Below, piece after piece: positions 1 through 10,672 of a stretch of DNA of 64,000 bases. Every line of letters starts with the position of its first letter. The first letter of the stretch is position 1. The translations under genes were made by a program, and so were the position numbers. The DNA is from Rhipidocladum racemiflorum (taxonomy: Eukaryota; Streptophyta; Magnoliopsida; Poales; Poaceae). Under the pieces are notes generated by a model, which worked only from the letters and a program-made list of their open reading frames with translations, was not told where the DNA came from and searched no databases. The stretch is from assembly GCA_036346355.1 (NCBI GenBank), contig CM070572.1, forward strand, positions 38,477,944 to 38,541,943. The letters are read 5' to 3'.

Positions 1-115
1 GATGATGGCTGAGATGATGGCGATGTTCTCCCAGAATCAGATTCCTCAACCATCGCCTATGCTACGCCCTAGCAGCTGCGCTTCCAATAAGGAACTGTGC
101 ATTTCCACACCTCAA
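1..115 (+). pseudogene. Transposase_24-like protein, C-terminal exon
   Basis: The second frame reads MMAEMMAMFSQNQ and resembles the end of the coiled-coil tail in the E1 copy (VEMMAMFTQTQ, near 15990 on the minus strand). It runs to a possible splice donor, CAAG|GTAATA, near 115. Transposase_24 (Ptta/En/Spm) proteins are the accessory, probably DNA-binding, product of CACTA elements. Only the tail is inside the window. Confidence 0.6.
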
Positions 116-144
116 GGTAATAACTGTTTCAGACCAAAAGGTAC

Positions 145-609
145 ATGAGTAAGCTTAACACAGATTATGATGAAGATGCTGATCACTTCTTGCAGGGTCC
201 TACCAAGTGCCGGCTAGTCCTGGTCGACGACGGAATACAAATTGAGGCTGCGCGCGGGGTTGCATTTCCAAGCAAGGAGGATGACACGGTGCATGGTATA
301 CCTTTGGGGATGGGCTACATGAGGGTGCAGGTGGACTATGTCCACGATGTTTACATGTCTCATGCCCTGGAGTTCCCCCCGAACGAAGATCTCACCACTC
401 TCGGGCAAGCACGGATGTCGGTCCTCAAGGGGCCTGCGGCGGGTGTCGTCGTGCAAGCACCTCCTCCTGCTGCCACTTCGCTATCGCTGGTACAACCATC
501 GCTATCGCTGCCATCGCTACTCGGGTATCGCTATCGCTATCGCCTGCTATCGCTATCGTATCGCTGCCATCGCTATCGCTATTGTCGCTACTACTATCGC
601 TATCGCTAG
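145..609 (+). pseudogene. DUF8039-like exon of the CACTA second gene
   Basis: After a likely acceptor (TTGCAG near 196) the frame reads GPTKCRLVLVDDG, then FPSKEDDTVHGIPLG and GYMRVQVDYVHDVY. This is closely similar to the E1 copy at 15566-15826 and more weakly to the E2 copy near 29593. I associate this block with DUF8039, a domain of unknown function found beside Ulp1-like proteases in grass CACTA genes; that name is from recall. From about 470 the frame runs into TATCGC tandem repeats read as Tyr-Arg, replacing the Pro/Ala-rich linker of the E1 copy. The linker therefore looks frameshifted and expanded. Confidence 0.6.
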
Positions 610-612
610 TAC
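476..612 (+). repeat. (TATCGC)n-type tandem repeat in the Ulp1 linker
   Basis: Degenerate tandem hexamer built on CTATCGC/CATCGC, lying between the DUF8039-like block and the protease exons. A second, CTCCTG-type array follows at about 716-880. Both lie where E1 encodes a Pro/Ala-rich low-complexity linker. Confidence 0.8.
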
Positions 613-715
613 CGGTATCAAGCATCGTGTCGCCTCGTTATCAAGCATCGCTCTGATCGCTCCTCGTATTTCATCGATGTCGCTTCTATCGCTCATCGCT
701 GGTACTATCGCCGCT

Positions 716-880
716 TCCTGGTACTACTCCTGCTCCTGCTCCTCCTACTACTGCTGCTCCTGCTCCTCCAACTACTGCCGCTTCCTGCTTCCTGCTGCAC
801 ATGCTCCTGCTCCTGCTGCACATGCTCCTCGCCGCTACACAACCTGCACCTACGCCTGCAGCTGCACCTCCTGCACCTAC
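716..880 (+). repeat. (CTCCTG)n / (CCTACG)n low-complexity array
   Basis: Irregular repeats of CTCCTGCTCCTG and GCACCTACGCCTGCA. In one frame they encode a Pro-Ala-Thr linker (APTPAAAPPAP) like that of the E1 protease gene. Confidence 0.75.
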
Positions 881-2316
881 GCCTGCAGCTACAAATGTTG
901 GTGCGCAGGTGGGGCGCAAAAGGACTTCTACCACGATGACGAAAGATACAAAGCAGAGTTCAGAGAGTCCCTCCGTGAAGAAGGCAAAGTTGTCAGAGGG
1001 CACAGAGCACCCTGATGATCACAAGCGGTACATACATATGGAAAGCCCTTTCTCCCAAGCCAAGAATTGAATTCTTTGGGCTTGTTCAGTCGACACCTAC
1101 ATGGATGGTACATCGATAGGTCACATGAGGCCGAGTCTCGCCACGATTTCATAGTGAAGTATCGAGCGGGCCAATTCCACCGCAAGGAGGATGGGACCTT
1201 TCCAGTCAGTTTTGAGGATCTGTACTTTATGTATAGCTTGAAAGCCGTCGATATTTCTACCATACGATCCTGGACGCTGTGAGTCTCGCACCATACTCAA
1301 TCAGATGACTATTTATTGATTTTGTATTATATTTTTTAACAATTGACATGAATTGCAGGTTCATGAGGCAATGAGCCGTGACGGGTCAACACCCCTGTCG
1401 GGTTTGTCGACCCCGAGATGGTGTCTGCGACCATGGCTAAGTATCAATCGGAGTTCCTTGCAGGATACATCAAGCAGGCATTGCATGAGGAGGCAAAAAA
1501 GGACTTCATTCTCTTCCCATACCACCAGGAGTATGTACTACTATACAATTCAATTACATGTACACACTTCAACCTTGTATTAACTTATTCTCTTGCATTG
1601 TGTACCGTTTAATAAGCAACCATTGGGTTCTACTTGTGGTTGTTCGAGTCAAAACAAGGTCTACACGTTGAACTCACTCGAAAATAGACCGATGGACTAT
1701 GCGATCGAGCCTGCTTTTGCGAAGTAAGTACATTCCTCTAACCTAACACTTTACATATTGAACTACGTTAGGTATTTTTAACCTCAATGCATGGCATCTC
1801 TCCAATGTATAGGGCTTTCATGTCTTACGTTCTTTGAACGTGGCCCATACAATGATAAACAAGGCACCAAACTCGAGTGGAAGCGCTTCAAGGTACAAGT
1901 GTCTATCATAGGATTTTTTCTTGCACCTATTTTTAATTCGTCTCCTAATTTAAGTTTCTTTGTTCACAGTGTCATCAACAAGGGTGCGATGATCTGTGTG
2001 GCTTTTACGTGATGCATCACATGCTGAATTTGATTGGTCGCTCACATGTTTTCCCTAAGGTATAAAGCAGATTATTTGCACATCTTTGTCTATTTGATAT
2101 TTGTTTACAAGCATAATACTATCAGCATGTTACAATACCAATTTAAGCCTTAAATATATTAGTGCACTACTATCTATTTTGCAGGTCCTTGATATCAGCC
2201 GGAAGAGCCTAACCAACACTGATCTCAAGAAATTACGAGACTATTTATGCCAGTGGTACTGGACAGAAGTTATAGCAGATGATGGTAGATATAGAGACAA
2301 TTCAAGCAAATACTAG
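801..2316 (+). pseudogene. Ulp1-like (SUMO-protease family) gene of CACTA E0
   Basis: Interrupted gene for a C48-type cysteine protease. In order it shows: a linker with VKKAKLSEGTE (near 1000); an exon with LHGWYIDR, VKYRAGQFHR and FPVSFEDLYF ending at a GTGAGT donor (about 1280); an exon with KKDFILFPYHQE (to about 1530); an exon starting NHWVLLV (about 1617, catalytic His) with VYTLNSLEN; an exon with KQGTKLEWKRFK (to about 1893); the CHQQGCDDLCGFYVMHHM exon (about 1972, catalytic Gln and Cys); and the last exon to a stop at 2316. The usual catalytic Asp after the His strand is Asn here (TLNSL). The frame breaks near 1060 and 1375, so the copy is probably dead. Confidence 0.75.
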
Positions 2317-2489
2317 TCCATAAAGTGTAAACAAAATTTATCTGAATGTGAATGTGATCTGTTACAGATCGAAAACAATATTAATTTGAATGTAATGTGT
2401 GTAGATTGTGATGTATATGTTCTGTGATTCTGTGGATTGTCATGAATGTGTCATATTGTCAATGCGAGGCCATTTTCGGACGATGTGCA

Positions 2490-3017
2490 GTAACATCATC
2501 ACAATCGGTTCTTACTGGAACCGATTGGGATATGTTTCGTATCGCAATCGGTTTGCATAAAGAACCGATTGTGATAATGTAATAATTTGAATCGGTTCTA
2601 CAAATAAACCGATTGTGATATTATTCTTATCCTCATCGGTTCTACAAATGACCCGATGGTGATAATGTAATAATTTGAATCGGGTCTACAAATGAACCGA
2701 TTGTGATATTATTATTATCCCCATCGGTTCTACAAATGAACCGATTGCGATAATGTAATCATTTGTATCGGTTCTAAAAAGAACCGATTGTGATATTATA
2801 CTTATCGCAATCGGTTCTAAGATAAAACCGATGGTGATAAGTGTAATATCACAGTCGGTTCCTGTTGAGAACCGACAGTGATAATGTATTATTAGTGTCG
2901 GTTAAAAACCGACTGTGATATATCTACCTTATCACTGTCGTTGGACTTTGTATCGCCACCAAAACCGACTGTGATGACCAAAAAGAACCGATTGTGATGT
3001 ACGTTTCTGTAGTAGTG
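2490..3017. repeat. 3' subterminal repeat array and TIR of E0
   Basis: About twenty copies of a 14-16 bp motif (AATCGGTTCTnnnn and its complement AACCGATTGTGATA), spaced 20-40 bp apart and often in facing pairs. They end in the TIR CTGTAGTAGTG at 3007-3017. In En/Spm such arrays are the binding sites of the element-encoded TNPA protein. Confidence 0.9.
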
Positions 3018-3336
3018 GCATAGGGACCAGATCGCCGTAATTAGCCCCGGGCTGTGGCTGTGGCTGCTCGCCCGTCGCTTCCATGGAACGACGTCCGCTC
3101 GCGTGGTTCCTCTTCCTCGATTCGCAGGGCGCGTGCGCGCGGTGGTCGCTTTCCCGGGCACTGCAATCGCCGGCTCGCTCCCGGCAGGAGCCGGCCGATC
3201 GGAGATGCGTACGTCCTCGAACTCACTGTTTGCGAGTCTATGTCTAGTGCGTGGCTATTGGCCATATGTAGGCTCCGTTTGAAAGAGCTCCGGCTTTCCT
3301 CCGCTGAGAACAGTAGCAATAGGTACCTACCTCTAT
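3018..3336. other. GC-rich unassigned segment
   Basis: CpG-rich DNA flanking E0. One frame stays open from 3054, but the protein (Arg/Ala-rich, no motif) is not recognised. It could be a gene-leader fragment. Confidence 0.3.
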
Positions 3337-3339
3337 TAA

Positions 3340-3885
3340 GGATTTGTTTGGGGAGTTGTAGTTGCACCGAAAAGTTTTTTATTTGTTATGCTGAAAAACA
3401 GCTGTAGCTAGCGATTGCGATTTTTCTTGAGAGATTATTTGGCAAACTAGTTATGGCTTTGTGGCTTGTCTTGAGTCCTCTCTTCCCCATCTCCGCAGCC
3501 ACCAAATCTGATCAAATTTGAAGCGGGGCGAAGGCGAGCAGTCAACGCGGAGGCAGTGGGGCGAAGATGACCAGCCGAGGCAGAGGTGGGCGACTAGGGA
3601 GGAGCCCGAGTGGCGCGTAGGCAAGTCGGGGGGGGGCTCAGGAGGCGTTGAAGCCATAGCTACGAAGCATGGGATTGAGCAGTTGGGACGGAGGTCAGTC
3701 GGCGCGGAGGCAGTCGACAAGGTGGCCGAGCCGGTGGAGGCCGAGCGAGTGAGGTGGGGAGGCGAAGCCACAATCGAAAAACACCTCTATACTCTCTATG
3801 GCTTTGAGGGGCGCTTGAGCTGTGGCTTCGCCCCACAATTGCATTGTTTAGGTGGGGCTGCGGTTGGCAGCCGCCAAATAGCCCC
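3340..3885. mobile_element. Tourist/PIF-Harbinger-like MITE, degenerate
   Basis: Flanked by TAA at 3337-3339 and 3886-3888, the usual PIF/Tourist 3-bp target. The ends are imperfect inverted repeats: GGATTTGTTTGGGGAG on the left, and GGGGCTATTTGGCGGC as the complement of the right end. The interior (546 bp) is partly GC-rich and has no recognised coding sequence; a short open frame at 3518-3928 is not convincing. Confidence 0.5.
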
Positions 3886-4047
3886 TAAGAACCTTTGGCC
3901 TCCAAAAAAAGACATGCTGTACATATAATTCGTGCATCTCTAAATTCTTTCAAATAAATTTTTTAAATAATATATTATTTAAACAATTTTACAAAAAATA
4001 CATAAAAAAGAAAACTATAAAAATATATCTCTGTCGTCAAATAAAAT

Positions 4048-4112
4048 GATGACAAAGCTTATTCATACAAGGTTTCTGTCGCCGATTGAAATAACGACAA
4101 AGCTTATTCATA
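4048..4112 (+). repeat. Direct repeat GACAAAGCTTATTCATACAAGG
   Basis: A 22-bp sequence occurs twice, at about 4050 and 4093, separated by a CGCCGATTGAAATAA-type spacer. It is a simple local duplication. Confidence 0.6.
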
Positions 4113-4119
4113 CAAGGCT

Positions 4120-4440
4120 GCTAGGAGTCATTGACGAATTTGCGGAACCACAGACTCCTTTTTGAAAAAAAAAACCGTGAAGAGACCTAAACGTAATTTC
4201 AGTTTTGTTGGGTCCATTTTGTGAAAAGCAGGTTGAGGACTTGTCAACGAATTTGCGGAACTACGAGATCTTTTTTACAAAAGAGTAGATGGAAGGACCT
4301 AAACGCAAATTTAGATTGTTTGCAAAAAACAGATTGGGACCTGTTGGTAAAATCTAGAACCACAAAGTCTTTGTTTGTAAAAGAACGGAGGAATCTAAAC
4401 GCAATTTTGATTGTTCTAAAGGACCTTCTGCGAAGTGGCT
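4120..4440 (+). repeat. Diverged ~110-bp minisatellite, copy 1
   Basis: Three to four diverged units of the form GAATTTGCGGAACCACAGA, a poly-A or poly-T run, then GGACCTAAACGCAATTTT. The same unit family recurs at 39179-39570. No reading frame is supported. Confidence 0.55.
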
Positions 4441-4479
4441 AACGTGCACTAGCCTGAGTGTCCCAATCTCTCCTGCTTA

Positions 4480-4507
4480 TAGATAGATAGTAGATAGATA
4501 GATAGAT
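4480..4507 (+). repeat. (GATA)n microsatellite
   Basis: Interrupted AGATAGATAGTAGATAGATA run. Confidence 0.85.
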
Positions 4508-5530
4508 TGGTACCTCTAGCTTTGCTAATTAAACTACGGATCTGAATGTACCAGCTGTGTGTACATGGAAACGATCGAGCTACCTATACCCAAACGGCTA
4601 CCGTCACTGAAGGTCGCAATCATGTGTACAATGTACAGCAAACATATCATACCAACTGTTTTGTGTATAGTAGTATATGTTTGCTACAATACGGACTGGC
4701 TTTTGAGTAGCCGAGCGTGACTGTGACTTGACGGAAATTCCAATTAATAATGTTGCTGTCTCTCACTTTTAGCACGTAGTAACTACTAATGAACTGTATA
4801 TGCATGCGCATACGTAGACAATGACCACGTTTTTCCTGTCGAATAATTTTTTAGTCAAACTAATACCTGAACCAGCTTTCTTTAAAAAAAAAATCTCTAT
4901 GCCATGTACATGCACATCGGTGTATTAAATCCTCGCCTAGAAAAAAAAAAAGTATACACCAGCGTGTAACAAAAATAATACCGTAATATTGGTCCCTAAT
5001 TGAACTTTGTTGCAAAATTGATTTATTTAAATTCAATCCTCCGTGTATACCAACCCCCACAACTTGGACTTAATTCGTTCATCTACCAACTCCGTCTAGC
5101 TCAGCTCACATATGAGATTTAATGCGCACCTAGGCCCTAATGGGAGGCACGAGCAGCATGGGCTACTACATAGGCTCCCAAAATTAGGGGCCCCATTTTC
5201 TACTTATTTTTAATACTACTACTTGTTAATATTTATATTAGTAATAGTAAAAATTAATAGATGAGTAGTTCGTTTTATTCTTTTTATTTTATTTTTAAAA
5301 ATTTTAATGTAAAAATTCATTCCTAAGCATGTGCCTGGTTGATATTTTAAAGTTTGAAATGGCTAAATGATTTAATTTGAAAAGACTAATTACAAGGATA
5401 ATTGAAGATTTTGTTTCAAACAATTAATTTTACTTAAGTGTATAACATTATTTTAAATTTAGCACATGCCCCCAAAAATATCAGGTACGCCCTATGCGCA
5501 CCTACAGTTCTACTTGTAGCGAAGCGACGA
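4508..5530. other. Intergenic DNA, nothing recognised
   Basis: AT-rich DNA with short A/T homopolymers. No exon-like frame, TIR or LTR pair was seen. Confidence 0.5.
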
Positions 5531-5534
5531 AGTA

Positions 5535-5582
5535 GGTGTATGTATGTATGTATGTATGTATGTATGTATGTATGTATGTATA
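5535..5582 (+). repeat. (TATG)n microsatellite
   Basis: About eleven near-perfect GTAT units. Confidence 0.95.
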
Positions 5583-5613
5583 TGGACCGTATATATGTAC
5601 GTTATGGAAATAA

Positions 5614-5982
5614 GGCTATTCCCAGTAGACGGTGTCGTACTCCAAAATCCAAGACAGCCACATAGCATATATAGTAAGATACTGTTTGGATGAAACATCC
5701 TCTCCAGTGTATAGTATCATGCTACAGTATCCAAGACATCATATGTCCATTAAATTGCTGCGCAAACCAAGACGCGCCAAAGGAAAAAACGCATGAAGAA
5801 GACACCGTAGCCACCCCAGTGCGGTGTCGTCTGAAAACCAAGGTATTGAATATCGCGCCGGAGTAGTATATCCAGGATGATATCGCACTGCTCTATCTTC
5901 TCTTTAACTCATATATCATATTAACAACCTGTCTTATATGACAAGTATTAAATGAGGATAATATCATGCACTGATAATAGCC
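5614..5982. mobile_element. Tourist-like MITE with TAA target duplication
   Basis: A 369-bp element flanked by TAA on both sides (5611-5613 and 5983-5985). The terminal inverted repeats are GGCTATTCCCAGT and GGCTATTATCAGT. There is no coding capacity. The 3-bp TAA duplication and the GGC start fit the PIF/Harbinger (Tourist) group. Confidence 0.8.
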
Positions 5983-5985
5983 TAA

Positions 5986-7036
5986 AGAGACATATATGGT
6001 AGCTCTGATTGATCAACTTGTCGACAGCCAAGGGCGGCTGACACGTATTCACACGTGGTGCTTTATGTAGATGTCACCAACGGGAAAGACGGGCTGCTGG
6101 ACCAGTCGGATTTAATTCGCCGGGTCCTACGAATGAACTCACGTCGCCATGACAACGTTTTTAAAACGAAATCGACGACATCGGGTTACTTCGTCCATCC
6201 AATTCTTTTTTCTTGATATACAGGCAAAAAGATACTAAAAATAATTAAACTGTTTCTAATTATTATCTCTAAGTACTATATTTAATGTATGTATGTAAAA
6301 AATATTAGGTAAATCTAAATATTTATTGGGGGTTTAAGGGAAATATCGTACTGATTTTTAGTACATTAGGATATAAAATACGTTTTATATTTACAGACAA
6401 AACTATTTAAAAAAATATGTTTTATAAACTTAACGGAGAGAGGAGAGAGTAGTATGTACCGGTTGCTCCTTCTTACCCTCCGATCCGATAGGATGCATGT
6501 CGGTAAACTGTTGCACGGACGATGGACCTGCAAGCTTGGCTCCAACGAAACGCCACCAAATTAAGAGACAAGAACAGTGAGATCACAAGAGCTGTCACCC
6601 TCTTACAACAGCACGGCGATAAATAAACCAAAAAAAACAAACAGCCAATCAATTGCAGAGATACAATCTTTGAACCGACGGCTGCCATCGATTGCCATTT
6701 CACCAGTGGCAAGCGAGCCAGCTCTTGCACACTGTACATCGGTGCTCGTACGTACAATTAACTGGTCTAACCGTACACCGATCGACATATCGATGGGTAA
6801 AAACGTACGGTCGGGATCGAGTGTACCGTACATGGGATATTGGTAGATTCATGATCAGGCAGCTGCATATGAGTGCATACTTTATCGATTATTTATGGGA
6901 TTATCTGTGCACGGAGACTTGCTTACGGAGAAGAGGATCCGTGCCGTGGATTTGCCTGACAGGTCGTACCAACACAGTTGGTTGCGCCACAGTGCGGGGA
7001 GGCGCCCGGCATGCATGGCAGGCTACATAACTTAAA
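5986..7036. other. Intergenic DNA, nothing recognised
   Basis: Mixed-composition DNA with several short open frames, none with codon-like structure or a known motif. One ACACGTGG (G-box-like) occurs near 6051, but with no gene beside it no role can be given. Confidence 0.5.
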
Positions 7037-7222
7037 ATGTTCTAGCAGTAGATAGTAGAACATGAGTTTTTCTTCTATATATTAAATACTATTCTATAAA
7101 AAAAAAATCAATCTAATAAAGAGAGAGTTTTCCTTTTCATATTGTGTGTGCTCCTACTTCTGTTCTTTTGATTGCCTTGGCGTGCTGTCGATTAACGTGG
7201 GTGAACGACTACTTTTTACAAC
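7037..7222 (+). mobile_element. Possible Copia LTR remnant
   Basis: The segment starts TGTTCTAGCAG and ends TTTTTACAACA, immediately followed by CGTTATCAGCACGATCG. From recall, that junction resembles the LTR/leader junction of some plant Copia elements. The 300 bp that follow could be leader, then decayed sequence. No second LTR, gag or pol was found, so this is tentative. Confidence 0.3.
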
Positions 7223-7738
7223 ACGTTATCAGCACGATCGTTCTATGTGTAGCTGATCGGGATCGTCTACACGGCGACGATCTACATCACATCGACACTT
7301 TGATCGTGGTCAATCACTGATCTTCTGCCTGCGTCAAATCTACACGGCATCAAGTTCTTCCTGCATCATGCGATCTACACTACCGCAAGCCCTACGTAAG
7401 TGATCGTGTGTGAACAGTAACAAAATTTGGCAGATTATTTTCGCTACCTTATAGATTAACAGTCGATCTAATCCACTATTAAAAACAACGCTACAGTTCC
7501 TTCAATCAATAAAAAAGGGAATCTCGGCTCGAAGGCTTGAAGCTGATGTCGCTGCCGCTGTGACTCGCCCTGACCACGTGTCGCTACGGCCTGGCCGCGA
7601 GTGCCTGTTGTGCCTGGCCTTTACACAACTGGCCTGCTGGCCGCCACAGCCCGTCGCACCAGTCGTGCCCAGCCCTATAGGCAGCCGCTTCCTGCCGGCC
7701 TGTGCCGCCTCAGCCCTGCTCGGCTACGCCATCGGCCC
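7223..7738. other. Possible Copia leader, then GC-rich unassigned sequence
   Basis: 7223-7550 is AT-balanced leader-like sequence. 7560-7738 is GC-rich, and the same compositional block resumes at 9261-9380 after the LTR element inserted at 7739. No product is recognised. Confidence 0.35.
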
Positions 7739-8048
7739 TGTTGGGTTTTAGCCCTAGCTCATGAACACACAAACACGGAGAAGAACACAGAAGTATTGAG
7801 GCAATTTTCTCTTGTGTCTCTTATTGCTCTCTTGCTTTTTTTATTCTCAAAACTTATGGGATACATGCCCTTATATAGTGGGCGGATCACCTAATCAATT
7901 TGGTAACCAAGGCAAACTCTAAACATGGAAAGCCTAACTAAGAAAACAAACTAATTAATTGATTTGATTGCCTATTGTATCATGATTACTTGCTTTTCAT
8001 GACACGGCAAATCAATAATTTTTGGCAAGTCTTGATTAGTTTCCAACA
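7739..8048 (-). repeat. 3' LTR of the minus-strand non-autonomous element
   Basis: 310 bp, TG...CA ends. It is about 25 bp longer than the other LTR, which lacks a segment around ATATAGTGGGCGGATCACC. Confidence 0.9.
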
Positions 8049-8955
8049 ATCTCCCCCTAATCAAGACTTGTCGATTATTACTCGACACAGGATAGTGAAC
8101 ACATCTCCAAAGAGTTCATCCTTCTTGCTGGCCATACCACCAGTGACGCACCTCGTCGACGATCGCAACCTTCTGACGCAACTCCAATTGTCTTTTCACT
8201 GATAACACAACTTAATGGTGACGTAGATCTGCATTAGAGCTTAACCACGAGAGAACTTGGACGCACCTACAAGAACTTTCATGCGCACGCACACACACAA
8301 CTAAAACGATGGTCATAACTCCTTCAACGTACTAATGTCATCTTGTCACGCCGATTGTCGATGACACTCGCGGACTCGCCAATAGCGGGTATCAGGGAGA
8401 CACCTTTCCAGCCTTTATTATTCTCTTTTTTCTTTTTTTTTCTCTCTTGCTATAGTAACCATGATTGCTTCTGTATCTGCGATCTCGTCGGCCACCCCAT
8501 TGGCGTGCAACTGCATACACCACCTCGACAGCTAATGCACCAAGCCAACAGCTCCCAGTTCGTGTGCCACACCGACCGCCCGTCGCTCACCGTGTGTACC
8601 CAAAGCACTCGAGGCGCCGCCACCTACCACGCCCAGTAGCTCCTGTGCCTAAACCGTCGTGATCCGAGCCCATCACCGCATCGACCGTCGGTGTCATCCG
8701 TTACCCACGCCCGCTTCAGCCCCATTGGACGCGCCGTTGCGGACTGGCTCGCACTCGAATGTGCATGCAGTGCGCACTCCAGCATGCTCTCCCGTGCCAT
8801 CAAGCGTCGCCCGCATGCCATCGTGCTGTGTCCGCGGATTGCCTCCCGCCGTTCACGCCACTCCCGTGGCTCCTGCCGTCGCCGCCCATGGTGCCGCCCG
8901 GTTGGCCACCCCCGGAAGTCTCCTCCTCCCGCCGGGGGCAGCGTCTTGATCTAAA

Positions 8956-8974
8956 CCCCTAAGCTCTGATACCA
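8956..8974 (-). promoter_or_regulatory. Primer binding site (tRNA-Met initiator)
   Basis: The minus strand reads TGGTATCAGAGCTTAGGGG, two bases inside the LTR. It complements the 3' end of initiator tRNA-Met and fixes the element's orientation. Confidence 0.88.
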
Positions 8975-8976
8975 AT

Positions 8977-9260
8977 TGTTGGGTTTTAGCCCTGGATCAT
9001 GAACACACAAACACAGAGAAGAACACAGAAGTATTGAGGCAATTTTCTCTTGTGTCTCTTATTGCTCTCTTGCTTTTCTTATTCTCAAACTTATGGGATA
9101 CATGCCCTAACTTGGTAATCAAGGCAAACTCTAAACATGGAAAGCCTAACTAAGGAAACAAACTAATTGATTGATCTGATTGCCTATTGTATCATGATTA
9201 CTTGCCTTTCATGACACAACAAATCAACAATTTTTCGCAAATCTTGATTAGTTTCCAACA
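8977..9260 (-). repeat. 5' LTR of the minus-strand non-autonomous element
   Basis: 284 bp, highly similar to 7739-8048, next to the primer binding site at 8956-8974. Confidence 0.9.
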
Positions 9261-9380
9261 AGCCCCGCCGACCTTGCGCCACCTCTGGCCCTGCCAGCCT
9301 GCGCAACTACTCCGGCCCTAGCTTCGCCGTCGGCCTCGGCCCCGGCCCCGACGACTGCGCTGCCTGTGCGTGCCCAGCCC

Positions 9381-9782
9381 CAGGGTTCACAAAACCGAAT
9401 TAGCAAAACCGGCTCGGTTTTCGCGGTACGGTTTTCGCAAAAACCGCACGAAAAACCGCCAAAAACCGAAGAGTTGAAAAATCCCAAAAAATTGAAAATT
9501 TTTGAAATCAGTTCGGTTTTGGCGGTAAACCGCGGTTTTGCACAGTAAACCGCTAGGGTTTCACGAAAAACTAACCCGGCCTCTTTGAAAACGGTTTTAA
9601 GCGGTTTTACGCGGAAAACAGCGGTTTTTCGCGTAAAACCGCGGTTTTTGACGAAAAACTGGACATACAAATTTTTTCAATTTTTTCAATTTTTTTTCAA
9701 TTTGTTTTTTAATTAGACCGGTTTATCGAACGGTTTTGCACGCATGGTTTTCGAGCAGTTTTGGACGGTTTTGTGAACCCTG
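9381..9782. mobile_element. hAT-type MITE with 8-bp target duplication
   Basis: A 402-bp element with perfect 17-bp terminal inverted repeats (CAGGGTTCACAAAACCG and its complement) and an 8-bp duplication CCCAGCCC at 9373-9380 and 9783-9790. The size of the duplication and the CAGGG start place it in hAT. The interior carries many CGGTTTT/AAAACCG motifs in both orientations, the arrangement expected of hAT subterminal transposase sites. Open frames across it (for example 9248-9670 on the minus strand) are by-products of these repeats. Confidence 0.93.
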
Positions 9783-9790
9783 CCCAGCCC

Positions 9791-10648
9791 AACGGCAGTG
9801 CTGCAAGAGGAGAGGAAGGATGTATCAAGCACTAAAAGGATCACCAATGGTTGCGACAGGAAGTACGTACAGTATCAGAGGCTCAAAGGAGAAGGAAAGC
9901 AAAATCCTACGGGGCAAAATTAGTGGAAGTACTGCTGAAAAGGCACCACATCTCAGGTCAACACAACTGATGCGAAAAAAATTACACAATGTGCGAACAT
10001 TGAAAATAAATCCTTTTCAGCTTATAAAGCCTCTTTGTAGTTTTATTTTCAACATTAGTCTCAGGCAAACAACTATTAGGTCATCAATTAAGGATTTAGA
10101 GAACTTTTGTGCATACTTACTAAGCCATGAACTCATAAGCCTATGAAATGTTAGTAGGTGATACAAACTCTGATAGAACGCAAATTAAAATCTGGGATTG
10201 TGTTTGTTTTTCAGTCGGTTATCAATCCCAAAATAAATACATAATAGAATAAATTCAGCAAATTGGATACGTATTTAAAGGTTATGATGGTGCAAAAATG
10301 GGCAAACCTTCTTGGAGATTCCCTAAGATGGGTCGTGACCAGGCACCACCATCCATGTTGGAGCGCCGCCTCCAAGTTCTCACAGCCAAGCCACCATCAT
10401 CTATGCCACAGCGCCCCCTCAAAACAAACTATATATATAATCAAAGAAATAGCGCAAGAAGGAAGGTATGGAATTATATAGTAAGTTAAGAAATGAAGCC
10501 TACAAAGTTTTTTTTGCCATCAATAGATCTCACAAACAAGTATACAAGGCATAATACAGTTAGCCCAAGAAGCAAAGAGCAAGCTAAACACGAATAATAC
10601 AAACCTAACCAAACCAAACCAATAGATGAAGCGGCGGCGAGTACTCAC
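9791..10648. other. Intergenic or intronic DNA beside the NOP58 exon
   Basis: No exon recognised. If the NOP58 fragment on the minus strand continues, this would be its first intron: the sequence just left of 10649 begins GTGAGTACTC on the minus strand. A 136-codon open frame at 9736-10146 crosses the MITE end and looks accidental. Confidence 0.4.
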
Positions 10649-10672
10649 CTTGACCTGGTCAAGCTTGGCCTC
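10649..10672 (-). pseudogene. NOP58: NOP58 exon 1, 3' part (split by solo LTR A)
   Basis: The minus strand reads EAKLDQVK followed at once by the donor GTGAGT. With the piece at 19890-19948 it continues the conserved start of the box C/D snoRNP core protein NOP58. The two parts are separated by LTR A and, inside it, CACTA E1. No further NOP58 exon was found to the left, so only the 5' end of the gene is present. Confidence 0.75.

Larger units (their letters stand above)
1..3017 (+). mobile_element. CACTA (En/Spm) element E0, 3' half
   Basis: The window opens inside a CACTA DNA transposon. Coding remnants of the second element gene (Transposase_24, a DUF8039-like domain, a Ulp1-like protease) run to about 2316. 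They are followed by a dense array of AACCGATTGTGATA-type repeats in both orientations and a terminal CTGTAGTAGTG ending at 3017, the reverse complement of the CACTACTACAG terminus. The 5' end and the TNPD transposase lie outside the window, so the target duplication cannot be checked. The gene order matches elements E1 and E2 in this window. Confidence 0.9.
7739..9260 (-). mobile_element. Small non-autonomous LTR retrotransposon (TRIM/LARD-like)
   Basis: Two direct repeats, 7739-8048 and 8977-9260, both start TGTTGGGTTTTAG and end TTTCCAACA. Read on the minus strand the element is complete. The 5' LTR is 9260-8977. After 2 nt comes a 19-nt primer binding site for initiator tRNA-Met (8974-8956, TGGTATCAGAGCTTAGGGG). 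Then come 0.9 kb of internal DNA with no gag or pol, a purine tract (TTAGGGGGAGAT) next to the other LTR, and the 3' LTR 8048-7739. Flanking 5-mers are GGCCC (7734-7738) and AGCCC (9261-9265), a target duplication with one change. The internal part is GC-rich and has no recognisable gene. It must have moved with enzymes from another element. Confidence 0.88.

Noticed and set aside
425..625. Asp/Ser-rich minus-strand frame (DSDSSSDNSDSDG)
   Set aside because: It is the antisense reading of the TATCGC array.
2490..3017. Regularly spaced short repeats, CRISPR-like at first sight
   Set aside because: The units alternate in orientation, vary in sequence and end in a CACTA terminus. This is a plant nuclear genome; they are transposon subterminal repeats.
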